From Candidatus Phycosocius spiralis (GTDB lineage Bacteria > Pseudomonadota > Alphaproteobacteria > Caulobacterales > Aquidulcibacteraceae), in the NCBI RefSeq assembly GCF_030158815.1, contig NZ_BPFZ01000004.1, forward strand, positions 62,001 to 126,000: a DNA stretch of 64,000 nucleotides, written 5' to 3'. Below the pieces are notes generated by a model. That model worked only from the letters and a program-made list of their open reading frames with translations. It had not been told where the DNA came from and ran no database searches. Position numbers and translations under genes: made by a program. Below are positions 48,780-57,976 of this stretch, piece after piece. Numbering within the stretch: position 1 is the first letter of the stretch; each line of letters starts with the position of its first letter.

Positions 48780-48872
48780 CTAAAAGTGCCAGTTGGCGCT
48801 GACAGAAGTTAAACGTCCATTCCCAGCGCGGCATACAATAGAATTGGTGTCTAGGAAGATCTCACTTGTCAA
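48780..48872 (-). pseudogene. Truncated VapC-like PIN toxin remnant
   Basis: Directly after, and overlapping the end of, the RHH gene a frame from TTG at 48872 reads EIFLDTNSIVC, the classic start of PIN-domain toxins (hydrophobic-LDTN with the first catalytic Asp). It then becomes unrelated and stops at 48780-48782 after 30 residues. A full PIN domain is about 130 residues, so only the first quarter survives. No further PIN motif follows before the glycosyltransferase. Confidence 0.6.
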
Positions 48873-49152
48873 AGCGAGGATTCCCAGAATAAGTCTCAGT
48901 ACGACTTGGCCGCCAATCGCCCATACGACCTGTGGATTGGTCGATCAGTTTCAATAGAGCCTCGCGCGCTTCGTCTTTTTCACCCGACACGTCAGTTTCG
49001 GTCAGTCCCTTTAAGAAGCCACGTACCAATTCACTAACACTGGTCCGACGGATTGCAGCGATCACGCGCGCACGCTGATGCACTTCTTCATCGACTGCCA
49101 AAGTGATGTTTTTGGTCTTAGACTTATGTGCTCCACATATCCTGTGGTACAC
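48862..49152 (-). CDS. Ribbon-helix-helix antitoxin-like protein (orphan)
   Basis: A 96-aa protein with an RHH-type N-terminus: KNITLAVDEEVHQRARVIAAIRRTSVSELVRGFL, the beta-strand plus two helices of CopG/VapB-like antitoxins. The C-terminal part is polar and would bind toxin. There is no in-frame ATG; GTG at 49152 is a likely start, because the next frame positions inside the motif have no start. Its partner toxin is broken (see the remnant). Confidence 0.7.
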   Translation of the reverse strand: MYHRICGAHKSKTKNITLAVDEEVHQRARVIAAIRRTSVSELVRGFLKGLTETDVSGEKDEAREALLKLIDQSTGRMGDWRPSRTETYSGNPRFDK

Positions 49153-49235
49153 ATAAACTATTTGGCCCTAAAAGTCTATTTCCTATCCCCAATATCCCGC
49201 GTGCAAAGCGGCCGAGATGTGTAACGGGCACTGGC

Positions 49236-50438
49236 CTAAGCAGCCAAGCGCACCGCTGCAACGATTTTTTGTGCAGCATCGGCCAGATCATCAGCTGGGA
49301 CAACGGCAAGGCCGCTATCGCGTAGGATTTTCTTGCCCAATTCCACATTGGTGCCTTCAAGACGCACCACCAATGGCACTTTCAGTCCTACATCTTTAAT
49401 GGCCGCAACCACGCCTTCAGCAATGACATCACAGCGCATAATGCCACCAAAGATATTGACCAAAATGCCCTTTACCGCCGGGTCAGCGGTAATGATCTTG
49501 AAGGCTGCCGTCACTTTTTCGCGGGTAGCACCGCCACCAACGTCCAAGAAATTGGCAGGCTCTTCTCCATAAAGCTTGATGATGTCCATCGTGGCCATGG
49601 CAAGGCCTGCACCATTGACCATACAGCCGATGGTGCCTTCTAAAGCGATATAGGCCAAATCATATTTGGAGGCTTCAATTTCTTTTTCGTCTTCTTCGGT
49701 CAAATCGCGCATTGCAGCCCATTCGGGGTGACGGAATTCGGCGTTGGAATCAAAGCTCATTTTCGCATCAAGACAGACCAAGTGGCCTGTGTCTTTTTCA
49801 ACAATCAATGGATTGATCTCGCACATTTCCATATCGCCCTTGGTGAAAGCGGTATAAAGCTTAACGCATAAATCATGGCATTTATCAGCTTGGCTTGGCG
49901 CTAAATGAAGGGCTTTTGCTACCGCATCGCTATTGGCGGGGGTAACGCCAGTAGCCGGGTCGATCACGATGGTTGAGATTTTTTCAGGCGTATCATGGGC
50001 CACGGTTTCAATGTCCATGCCGCCAGCTTCTGACGCCACAAAAGCAACCCGGCCAGTGCCGCGGTCTACCAGAACCGATAGATATAATTCGCGCGCAATA
50101 TCCGCGCCACCAGCGATATAAAGGCGCTGCACTTGCTTGCCTGCTGGTCCGGTTTGGACGGTTACTAAGGTATGACCCAGCATATCCTTGGCGTGGGCGG
50201 CGACTTCGTCTAGATTGGAGGCAAGGCGAACCCCGCCTTTGGCTTCAGGCGGCAATTCTTTGAATTTGCCTTTTCCCCGGCCACCCGCGTGGATCTGGGA
50301 TTTAACCACCCACATGGAGCCGCCGAGTTTTTTGGCTGCTGCCGTGGCTTCTTCAACGCTGAACGCCGCAATGCCTGGAGGCACGGGTAAGCCGTAACTG
50401 GCAAGGACCTCTTTGGCTTGATGTTCATGAACATTCAT
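49236..50438 (-). CDS. sucC: Succinyl-CoA ligase (ADP-forming), beta subunit
   Basis: A 400-aa TCA-cycle subunit with the ATP-grasp fold. [20 protein letters not shown] at the N-terminus, [28 protein letters not shown] and [14 protein letters not shown] are the standard blocks. I start at the ATG at 50438; the frame is open 37 codons more but that part has no family similarity. sucD, normally next, does not follow; the RHH/VapC relic does. Confidence 0.95.
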   Translation of the reverse strand: MNVHEHQAKEVLASYGLPVPPGIAAFSVEEATAAAKKLGGSMWVVKSQIHAGGRGKGKFKELPPEAKGGVRLASNLDEVAAHAKDMLGHTLVTVQTGPAGKQVQRLYIAGGADIARELYLSVLVDRGTGRVAFVASEAGGMDIETVAHDTPEKISTIVIDPATGVTPANSDAVAKALHLAPSQADKCHDLCVKLYTAFTKGDMEMCEINPLIVEKDTGHLVCLDAKMSFDSNAEFRHPEWAAMRDLTEEDEKEIEASKYDLAYIALEGTIGCMVNGAGLAMATMDIIKLYGEEPANFLDVGGGATREKVTAAFKIITADPAVKGILVNIFGGIMRCDVIAEGVVAAIKDVGLKVPLVVRLEGTNVELGKKILRDSGLAVVPADDLADAAQKIVAAVRLAA

Positions 50439-50725
50439 TGATAAGCGTCCTTCTATGCAACATATGGATAAGGCCGTTTCTACGCACGCATGCAGTGCTG
50501 TGCAACCGCTTGTTCCATACGTAATGCCCCCAAACCGCAAACCAAGCAAACTGTGACGTCGCCTTTGCTTTTGCCCCGATCATCTTTGTTCGGGGAGGGG
50601 GGAATAAGGTTTTTGTTAGGTGACTCAACTTATAATATATAGACTATTTAGGTTTGATCTTGGATTTATAAAGATAAAGTTTGAAAAGGAAGTGTGCGTT
50701 TTCCTTCCGATCGGGTTGGCGCAGC
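50439..50725. other. Divergent sucC/glycosyltransferase intergenic region
   Basis: About 287 bases. TATAAT occurs at 50631-50636 in an AT-rich run, a possible -10 box for the rightward glycosyltransferase, but no good -35 hexamer lies at the right distance. The rest shows no ORF or repeat I can support. Confidence 0.35.
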
Positions 50726-52258
50726 ATGAATTATCCATTTCAACCAGAGTCAAATGGTTTTTCGCCTCAACCCCAAGTTCAGGCCGGACCGCTTAGGACA
50801 GACCCAAATCCCGTACTTATTCGCAAAGCCAGCGTTGCAGCTTTATGCTCGTTGACCGCAAAAGACCCGCTACTATCGGCGGCGCGCCCGGCAGGTCGGC
50901 TATGCGCAACTATGATCATCCTTATGGTCATCTTATCCTGCTTAAGCTTTGTATGGCCGCATTTTCTGGTATTGCTTGGTTTTTGTATCTTTAGCCTTTC
51001 AGCAGGGTTTGGGCTGTTTCGATTATGGGCGTGCTTGACCCATTTCGTAGTCCGCCGTCGACGTATCCAGATGTCACCAGATAGATTGGACATCTCCATG
51101 CACGCCTATCCCGTCTGGTCGATATTGATTGCGCTCTATCAAGAGGCAGATTGCGTCCCAAGCTTGGTCAAATCCCTTAAGGCCTTGGCATGGCCGGTCA
51201 ATAAGCTTGATGTGATCTTTGCCTGTGAGGCCGATGACCAAGAAACCCTAAGCGTTCTGGAGACATGGCGTGCGTACCTGCCATGCCGTGTGATACGTGT
51301 CCCCAAAGGTGGGCCGCGAACCAAACCTAAAGCCCTGCAAACTGCCCTTCCCTTTGCTCAAGGCAGTTTCGTGACCGTCTATGATGCCGAAGACCACCCA
51401 CATCCCGATCAGCTGATCGCTGCTTGGAACGCCTTTCGCACTGGCAAATCCAATTTAGCAGTTGTGCAGGCCCCCTTGGTCATTTGGAATGTTCGTGAAA
51501 GCTGGATTACGCGTCAATTTGCCCTGGATTATGCGATCTGGTTTTTAGTGGTGCTGCCAGCTCTCACAAAATTTGCTGGCATTATCCCCTTAGGTGGCAC
51601 ATCCAACCATTTTGCAGTGCATCATTTGCGCCGGGCTGGGGGCTGGGATCCATATAATGTAACAGAAGATGCCGACCTTGGTGTACGCTTTGCCCGACTG
51701 GGCTTAAGCGCTGCCCTGATTAACATGCCGACCTATGAAGAGGGTGCTCCCACTCTAGGTGGGTGGACTAAACAGCGGGGTCGTTGGATCCAAGGTCACA
51801 TCCAAACTGTCAGCCTGCATCTACGTCGACCGATTGTGTTAGCCAGCCAATTAGGACTTCGTGGCCTATTTGCATTTCTCTTTGGCCTTGGGAGTGGTCC
51901 GCTGAGCGCTGCATTGGTGCTAATATCTTGGTTATTGGCACTGGCGTCGATCCATGCTGGCAAATGGCAGGTACCTGCCTTTTGGTTTTCGCTCATGATG
52001 GTTTTCCAACTTGGCGTCGGATTGGTGGCGCTGCATCGCGATGGCCGTACTAGTCTGTTGAGTGCATGCTTCATGTTCCCCTTGTATCAAGCCTGCCAAA
52101 TTCCTGCTCTGTGTCGCGCGCTGTGGCGGATCTATCTTTCGCCATCAATTTGGGACAAAACCAAACATGGTAAAAGTGCTAGGGCCAATAGGTCGGCCCG
52201 TGCCTCCACTTGGAACCTAAAGGGCGGGCTTGGAATTTGGATTGGCCGATCACGTTAG
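50726..52258 (+). CDS. Membrane-bound family 2 glycosyltransferase (cellulose-synthase-like)
   Basis: A 510-aa processive-type glycosyltransferase. After a polar N-terminus there are two membrane segments (about 65-105), then a GT2 domain: SILIALYQEADCVPSLVKSL, FACEADDQETL, TVYDAEDHPHPDQL (metal Asp), NVTEDADLG and the QxxRW motif in QRGRWIQGH. Three or four membrane segments close it. It resembles exopolysaccharide synthases of the cellulose/XagB group. The ATG at 50726 begins MNYPFQ; the frame opens 15 codons earlier. Confidence 0.88.
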   Translation: MNYPFQPESNGFSPQPQVQAGPLRTDPNPVLIRKASVAALCSLTAKDPLLSAARPAGRLCATMIILMVILSCLSFVWPHFLVLLGFCIFSLSAGFGLFRLWACLTHFVVRRRRIQMSPDRLDISMHAYPVWSILIALYQEADCVPSLVKSLKALAWPVNKLDVIFACEADDQETLSVLETWRAYLPCRVIRVPKGGPRTKPKALQTALPFAQGSFVTVYDAEDHPHPDQLIAAWNAFRTGKSNLAVVQAPLVIWNVRESWITRQFALDYAIWFLVVLPALTKFAGIIPLGGTSNHFAVHHLRRAGGWDPYNVTEDADLGVRFARLGLSAALINMPTYEEGAPTLGGWTKQRGRWIQGHIQTVSLHLRRPIVLASQLGLRGLFAFLFGLGSGPLSAALVLISWLLALASIHAGKWQVPAFWFSLMMVFQLGVGLVALHRDGRTSLLSACFMFPLYQACQIPALCRALWRIYLSPSIWDKTKHGKSARANRSARASTWNLKGGLGIWIGRSR

Positions 52259-52455
52259 GTCTTTTAACTTTAAGCGCATTGGGATTTGCATTCACCTCAT
52301 GGTGGGGAGCACGTCCAGTGCAAATTGGTAGAGTGAGGATGATCCCATGGACTTTGATTTCCTTAGCCTGTGGGGTGGTGGCGCTCTTCATGTTGGTCCA
52401 TGCTTTTAATCTGATGGGTATTCAAACTGGATCAGCACTGGGTGGGTCACGTTAG
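52210..52455 (+). CDS. Small two-segment membrane protein
   Basis: An 81-aa ORF overlapping the end of the glycosyltransferase in another frame. It has two membrane segments: residues about 14-32 (ITLGLLTLSALGFAFTSWW) and 46-68 (WTLISLACGVVALFMLVHAFN). The layout RVRMIPWTLISL...LMGIQTG resembles small conserved alphaproteobacterial membrane proteins of unknown role. A start after 52258 without overlap has no in-frame ATG with clean spacing, so the exact start is unsure. Confidence 0.5.
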   Translation: MEPKGRAWNLDWPITLGLLTLSALGFAFTSWWGARPVQIGRVRMIPWTLISLACGVVALFMLVHAFNLMGIQTGSALGGSR

Positions 52456-52551
52456 GAAGTCGAACTGGACTAGAATCATTCACGCATTTGGTCTGGCCAT
52501 CGAAGGGCCTACGTTCTACACAATGGCGGAACACCCAATAGAGGTGCGGCT

Positions 52552-53757
52552 ATGCATGGAGGGCCTATGACCGACATCGAAACATTTCGGACCGAAACAC
52601 GCAGCTGGCTTGAAGCCCATTGCCCACCCTCCATGCGCACACCCATGGCTGAATCTGAAGCCGTGTGGGGCGGCCGCAATGCACATTTTCCTAGCCCGGA
52701 CAGCAAGTTTTGGCTTGAAGCTATGGCGTCCAAGGGTTGGACTGCCCCGATGTGGCCCAAAGCCTATGGTGGGGGTGGTTTGGATGGGGAGCAAAACCGC
52801 GTGCTGCAAGAGGAGTTGGCCAGGATCAAGGCCCGCCCTGCTCTGATGTCATTTGGAATTTGGATGTTTGGCCCGGTGATTTTAGAATTTGGTACCGAAG
52901 AACAAAAACAAGCCTATTTACCCGATATGGTGCATGGCCGCAGCTGGTGGTGTCAAGGTTATTCAGAGCCCGGTGCGGGATCAGATTTGGCAGGTCTGCA
53001 GACCAAAGCTATTTCAGATGGCGACCACTATATTGTCGAGGGGCAAAAGATTTGGACATCTTACGCCCATTACGCCGATATGATGCTTTGCTTGGTTAGA
53101 ACCGATCCACGGGTTCCCAAGCATGAAGGCATATCTGTTCTCCTGTTTGATATGAAGACGCCAGGCATTGATGTACGCCCGATTAAACTGATTTCAGGGT
53201 TATCGCCCTTTTGTGAGACCTTCTTAAACGGGGTTCGCGTCCCGAAAACCCAAATGCTGGGCCCGAAAAACAAGGGTTGGGATGTCGCCAAGCGGATTTT
53301 GCAATATGAGCGCACCAATATTTCTGCTTCAGGCTTTGGCGGGGGTGCGGGCCTTGATCTGGTGGAGGCCGCAAAAGAATCTTTTGGCCTCGATAATGGC
53401 ACTTTAGCCAATAAGGATTTGCGTTCGCGCATTACCAAACAGCGCATGTATGAACGCGCCTTTCATCTGACCATGCGCCGTGCACAAGAAGAAGCCAAAG
53501 CGGGGTCTGAAGTGTCTCATTATGCCTCCGTTTTAAAAATTGCAGCTGCAAAACTCAATCAAGACAAGACTGAGTTATTGGTGGAGACACTTGGTATGGA
53601 TGGTCTTGGCTGGGCTGGCGATGCCTATCGACCAGAAGCATTAAAGGCGACTAGGGATTGGTTGCGCGCCAAAGGAAACTCAATCGAAGGCGGCACATCA
53701 GAAGTCAATCTCAATATTGTAGCTAAGCGCGTGCTTGGCTTGCACGATCACCAATAG
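52552..53757 (+). CDS. Acyl-CoA dehydrogenase (first of a pair)
   Basis: A 401-aa FAD enzyme of the acyl-CoA dehydrogenase family. Domains run N-terminal helical, then a beta domain with QGYSEPGAGSDLAGLQTKAI (the FAD and substrate loop), then the C-terminal helical domain with LRSRITKQRMYERAFHLT and NSIEGGTSEVNLNIVAKRVL. AGAGG lies 7 bases before the ATG at 52552; an ATG 15 bases on is an alternative. It runs directly into the second dehydrogenase. Confidence 0.93.
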   Translation: MHGGPMTDIETFRTETRSWLEAHCPPSMRTPMAESEAVWGGRNAHFPSPDSKFWLEAMASKGWTAPMWPKAYGGGGLDGEQNRVLQEELARIKARPALMSFGIWMFGPVILEFGTEEQKQAYLPDMVHGRSWWCQGYSEPGAGSDLAGLQTKAISDGDHYIVEGQKIWTSYAHYADMMLCLVRTDPRVPKHEGISVLLFDMKTPGIDVRPIKLISGLSPFCETFLNGVRVPKTQMLGPKNKGWDVAKRILQYERTNISASGFGGGAGLDLVEAAKESFGLDNGTLANKDLRSRITKQRMYERAFHLTMRRAQEEAKAGSEVSHYASVLKIAAAKLNQDKTELLVETLGMDGLGWAGDAYRPEALKATRDWLRAKGNSIEGGTSEVNLNIVAKRVLGLHDHQ

Positions 53758-53766
53758 GTGCTGATT

Positions 53767-54891
53767 ATGACCTTATCCTTGACCGAAGATCAGGCCCTAC
53801 TCAAAGATGTCGCCGACGGTTTTTTCGCCGACAAGGCCCCTGTCAACGCCATGCGTGCCATGCGCGACAGCCAATCAACATTTGAACCTGCTTTATGGGC
53901 GGAAATTGGGGCCATGGGTTTTGCGGGTGCCTTGATCGATGAGGCCTATGGTGGTTCGGGCATGGGTATGCGGGCTATGGGTTTGGCGCTGGAGGCCCAA
54001 GCGCGAACGCTTGGTACATCTCCCTTGTTTCAGACCGGTCTCATTGGTGCCATCGCTTTTGATTTCTTTGCGACGCCCGATCAAAAAGCCCAGTATTTGC
54101 ATTTGATCGGCTCTGGGCAGTTGCGGTTAGCCTTAGCCTTTGATGAAGGGGCGCACCACGCGCCCAGCCAAATCGCCACCCGCGCCGTCAAAACCGCTTC
54201 AGGATGGCAGATCGAGGGGAAAAAGCGTTTCGTACAGGGCGGCAATCACGCTGATCTGCTGTTGGTTTGCGCCCGGATTGACGAGGGTAGCGCACAAGAC
54301 CTTGCCCTTTTTCTTGTGGACCCAAAAGCCAAGGGCGTCGCAGTCACCCCCCGGGAAAGTGTCGACTCGCGCGATTGGGCCGATATCAGCTTCACCGTTG
54401 CCGAAGTGATGGATGCGGCTTGCTTGGGTGGTGGTGTGCTTGATCCAGCCAAGCTTGATTTGATGCTTGATTATTGTCGTCTTGGCATCTGTTGTGAAAT
54501 GCTGGGCTTGATTAGTGCTTGCTTTGACATGACCCACGAATACCTGAAAACCCGTACCCAATTTGGTCAGTTAATTGGTTCATTTCAGGCACTCCAACAC
54601 CGCGCTGCGGCCATGCTGGTTGAGATTGAACTGACCAAATCATGCGTGGTTGGGGCCTTTGAAGCGCTTGAAACCGGCAAGGACGTCGGTCAAGCGGTGA
54701 GCCTAGCCAAGGCGCGGACTGGGGAAACCTTACAACTGGTCAGCAATGAAACAATCCAATTGCACGGTGGAATCGGCATGACCGATGCGCATGATAGTGG
54801 CCTTTATATAAAACGTGCGCGGGTACTTGAAGCCCAATTTGGATCAAGTGCTTTTCACAGAGACCGCTGGGCCAAACTAGAAGGCTATTGA
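53767..54891 (+). CDS. Acyl-CoA dehydrogenase (second of a pair)
   Basis: A 374-aa partner of the gene before it. MTLSLTEDQALLKDVADGFFAD opens the family N-terminus; KTRTQFGQLIGSFQALQHR is the conserved C-terminal helix region, with QLHGGIGMTDAHDSGLYIKR. Two adjacent ACADs of this type often form heterotetramers acting on steroid or long side-chain CoA esters; that assignment is inference from pairing. The ATG at 53767 is used, 9 bases after the first stop. Confidence 0.92.
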   Translation: MTLSLTEDQALLKDVADGFFADKAPVNAMRAMRDSQSTFEPALWAEIGAMGFAGALIDEAYGGSGMGMRAMGLALEAQARTLGTSPLFQTGLIGAIAFDFFATPDQKAQYLHLIGSGQLRLALAFDEGAHHAPSQIATRAVKTASGWQIEGKKRFVQGGNHADLLLVCARIDEGSAQDLALFLVDPKAKGVAVTPRESVDSRDWADISFTVAEVMDAACLGGGVLDPAKLDLMLDYCRLGICCEMLGLISACFDMTHEYLKTRTQFGQLIGSFQALQHRAAAMLVEIELTKSCVVGAFEALETGKDVGQAVSLAKARTGETLQLVSNETIQLHGGIGMTDAHDSGLYIKRARVLEAQFGSSAFHRDRWAKLEGY

Positions 54892-55004
54892 ACATTACAT
54901 AGCTCTGTGAAGAAAATTTCAGGTAATTATCAAGAATTCAATCAGCTAAACACTATCTCAATTATTTTCATTCAGGTTCCTACTAAACAAAGCAGGAAAT
55001 CTTG

Positions 55005-56144
55005 ATGCGGCATAGTGTTTTACAATTTTGTGAGAATCGGTGGGAATTGCCTGCAGGATTTGATGCGGCAGGCTATGGCATTGTTTTTGCCTTTCTTGAC
55101 CCAGATGTTGCGCGCAATACTTCAGCTTTTAATCAACTCAAATCCCTAATGCCTGCAGCTCAAATTGTGGGTTGCACAACAGGTGGAGAAATTGCCTATG
55201 CTCATGCCCATGTTGGTGGTGGATTTGCAGCTTGTTTGGGGTTTGAAGCGGTTAGGATTCAAATTGCTGAAGCCGATATTGGCCTGGCGGGGGAGAGCTT
55301 TAAGGTAGGCCAAGATTTGGCCAAACAATTTAAGGGTGCCCACTTAGCTGGGGTCTTCATCGTCTCTGACGGTGCAAGGGTTAATGGTTCGGCTTTAGTA
55401 GAAGGTTTCCAATCTGTTCTAGGTACCAAGGTTTCCATCAATGGCGGCTTGGCAGGTGATGGTGATCGATTTGGCGAGAGCTTGGTAGGTTGTTCAAACG
55501 ATCTTGCACCAGGAAAAGTAGTTGCCGTTGCATTTTTTGGGACTGACCTTACTCTTCGAACCGGCTCTTTTGGGGGCTGGGAAGTATTTGGTCCGAAGCG
55601 TAAAATCACCAAATCAGACGGCAATACTTTGTTTCAACTCGATCATAAATCCGCCCTAGAACTCTATAAACGTTATTTGGGTGACGAGGGTGAAAAGCTG
55701 CCAGGTTCTGCCCTCTTTTACCCATTACAGGTCAGTAATCCAGCCAATCCAGATCAGAAGGTTGTGCGTACCATCCTAGGCGTTGATGAAACCACCGGGG
55801 CAATGACTTTCGCAGGTGATATGCCCGAAGGCTGGACTGCTCAGCTGATGTTTGGGGAAGTCGATGGCCTGATCGCGGGCGCTGGCAAAGCAGGAAAGGC
55901 CGCAAGTGCAAGCCAGTCTACCAGCAATTCTGCAAACAGCTTCGCAATACTGGTGTCCTGTATCGGGCGGCGTCTCCTTTTAGGACAACGGGCCACCGAA
56001 GAAGTTCGCGCCGTGATTGAAGCATTAGACGGAATCGCGCATGTGGGATTTTATTCTTATGGGGAAATCTCCCCAAATGGCTTTCAAGGCACCTGCAATC
56101 TGCATAATCAGACCATGACTGTCACTGTGTTTGAGGCTGCGTGA
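55005..56144 (+). CDS. FIST domain signal-input protein (NosP-like)
   Basis: A 379-aa cytosolic protein with FIST-N (about 30-215) and FIST-C (about 225-365) domains. GCTTGGEIAY, NGGLAGDGDRF and GFYSYGEISPN are the family hallmarks. FIST proteins paired with histidine kinases include NosP, a haem protein that senses nitric oxide and inhibits the kinase NahK in Pseudomonas. Here the FIST stop overlaps the kinase start (TGATG), which fits such a pair. Whether this protein binds haem cannot be seen. Start at the ATG at 55005 with AGCAGGA upstream. Confidence 0.88.
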   Translation: MRHSVLQFCENRWELPAGFDAAGYGIVFAFLDPDVARNTSAFNQLKSLMPAAQIVGCTTGGEIAYAHAHVGGGFAACLGFEAVRIQIAEADIGLAGESFKVGQDLAKQFKGAHLAGVFIVSDGARVNGSALVEGFQSVLGTKVSINGGLAGDGDRFGESLVGCSNDLAPGKVVAVAFFGTDLTLRTGSFGGWEVFGPKRKITKSDGNTLFQLDHKSALELYKRYLGDEGEKLPGSALFYPLQVSNPANPDQKVVRTILGVDETTGAMTFAGDMPEGWTAQLMFGEVDGLIAGAGKAGKAASASQSTSNSANSFAILVSCIGRRLLLGQRATEEVRAVIEALDGIAHVGFYSYGEISPNGFQGTCNLHNQTMTVTVFEAA

Positions 56145-57847
56145 TGCACGATATGCTGGTGCATCAGGTCAAGCTTTGTACCGACCAAAATGGTCAAATC
56201 GATCAAGAGCGCCTGCTTGAATTAATTTCGGGGGCTTATGAAGATGATGCACGGGCGCGTAACCGGCTTGAACGCTCCATCACTTTAATGTCAGAAGAAA
56301 TGGGAGAACTCAACGCTCAGATTGCTGAAGAAGCGCGTTTGACCCTGACCCGATATATTCTTGAATCCCGTGATGCATTGATCTCCTTGGACGATCAAGG
56401 ACGGATATCCTTGATGAATACCGCTGCCATGGAAACCTTTGGCGTTCCAGAGGCCGAATTGGTCATCGGCAAACCAATCAGTGCATTTTTAGATCCCACG
56501 GATTTGGTGCAAGGCGAGGTTAGCAATTTTCTTGGTCGTCATCAGGATGGCTATGAAGTTCCACTTTCAGCAACTTATAGTGTCGGATCCGTGGATGGTG
56601 CGGCATTTAATCTTATATCCCTGCGCGACGAGACAGAACGCTTCGCCAGAGAGGAGGCCCTTGAAGCAGCCAAGATTGCCGCAGAACAAGCAAATGCAGC
56701 CAAATCAAGTTTCTTGGCGATGATGAGTCATGAACTGCGCACCCCACTCAATGCACTATTGGGGTCTGCTGAATTAATGGCTCGCACAAAGCTCGACGAA
56801 CAACAAACCAAATATGTTCTCATGTTTAATGAAGCCGGACGTTTGATGCTGGCGATGGTCAATGACGTTTTGGACTATGCCAAAATTGAATCAGGTCAGC
56901 TAGAAATCGAAAAGCACCCCACTAGCTTGAAACAATTGGCGACAGAGATTGAGAATTTGTGGGGTCCACAAGCACAATCCAAGGGGCTTGACTTTAAGAT
57001 TGATACAAAACAGCTTCATCGCGACACAGTATTGGGTGACCCGACTCGTTTACGCCAGATTGTGTTCAATCTCATTTCCAATGCCGTCAAATTCTCTGCC
57101 TCCGGTGGAGTGGAAATCTCATTTTCAACTCGCTGTGGGCCAAAAAATTGTCAATTGACCATCAAGGTCAAAGATACGGGTGTTGGCATTCCATTGGAAC
57201 GACAAGCCTCGATTTTCGATGCTTTTGTTCAAGCCGACAGTAGCATCACGCGGCGATTTGGTGGCACTGGTTTAGGCCTTGCTATTGCCAAATCCCTAGC
57301 GAACCAAATGGGAGGCGATCTTTTGCTTGAATCCAAACCAGGTCATGGATCTACCTTCACTTTTGAAGGACGATTTGACACAACAGACGTGCAAGACGAT
57401 GGCCTCAAAGACACGTTACCTGAGAGTGTGTTGGAGCGACCTTTGCGTATCTTGGCCGTTGATGACAATGCGCTCAACCGTAAGATCCTTGGCGCGATGC
57501 TGTCACTTTGGCCTACTGAAGTGGCTTGGGCCACCAATGGGGTGGAAGCACTTGAAGCGATGGAACTCGAAGCCTTCGATGTGGTGTTAATGGATGTGCA
57601 AATGCCCATTATGGACGGCCTTACGGCATCGCGCCAAGTTCGTGCCGGTCACAGCATCAATAGAAACACCCCCATTGTGGCTTGTACAGCGAACGCCAGA
57701 CCCGAAGACAGGCATGCTTGCTTAGATGCGGGCATGACCGATTTTGTCACTAAGCCATATAGCGCGGAGTCGCTGGTTCATGCCCTGATGCGGGCAACAA
57801 AAGCCAATACTCCAGATGCCCACATCCCTAAGCGTGCGCGTCGTTAG
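56144..57847 (+). CDS. Hybrid histidine kinase (NahK-like, with receiver domain)
   Basis: A 567-aa cytosolic kinase. A helical N-terminus (LLELISGAYEDDARARNRLE) and PAS domain (about 70-180) precede the HisKA domain with FLAMMSHELRTPLNALLG (phospho-His near 199). The ATPase domain has the N box FNLISNAVKF, G1 DTGVGIP and G2 GTGLGLAIA. The C-terminal receiver has LAVDDNALN and the acceptor Asp in VVLMDVQMPIMDG, with Lys in FVTKPYS. It is translationally coupled to the FIST gene. Output is likely cyclic di-GMP or a phosphorelay, by analogy with NahK. Confidence 0.92.
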   Translation: MHDMLVHQVKLCTDQNGQIDQERLLELISGAYEDDARARNRLERSITLMSEEMGELNAQIAEEARLTLTRYILESRDALISLDDQGRISLMNTAAMETFGVPEAELVIGKPISAFLDPTDLVQGEVSNFLGRHQDGYEVPLSATYSVGSVDGAAFNLISLRDETERFAREEALEAAKIAAEQANAAKSSFLAMMSHELRTPLNALLGSAELMARTKLDEQQTKYVLMFNEAGRLMLAMVNDVLDYAKIESGQLEIEKHPTSLKQLATEIENLWGPQAQSKGLDFKIDTKQLHRDTVLGDPTRLRQIVFNLISNAVKFSASGGVEISFSTRCGPKNCQLTIKVKDTGVGIPLERQASIFDAFVQADSSITRRFGGTGLGLAIAKSLANQMGGDLLLESKPGHGSTFTFEGRFDTTDVQDDGLKDTLPESVLERPLRILAVDDNALNRKILGAMLSLWPTEVAWATNGVEALEAMELEAFDVVLMDVQMPIMDGLTASRQVRAGHSINRNTPIVACTANARPEDRHACLDAGMTDFVTKPYSAESLVHALMRATKANTPDAHIPKRARR

Positions 57848-57976
57848 GCTTAAACGCCCAAATGCTTAAACCGGCACCTACCTTGTAACCTGCGAACGCA
57901 TGCTCGCGCTTGAACACTTGGCTTAGGCCCTTTAGACCTTCATCGCATCATGTCTGTGAGGCCATTGGGGGCTTAA

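Noticed and set aside
50631-50636. Full promoter at TATAAT
   Set aside because: Without a fitting -35 hexamer it cannot be called; listed only as a possible -10 box.
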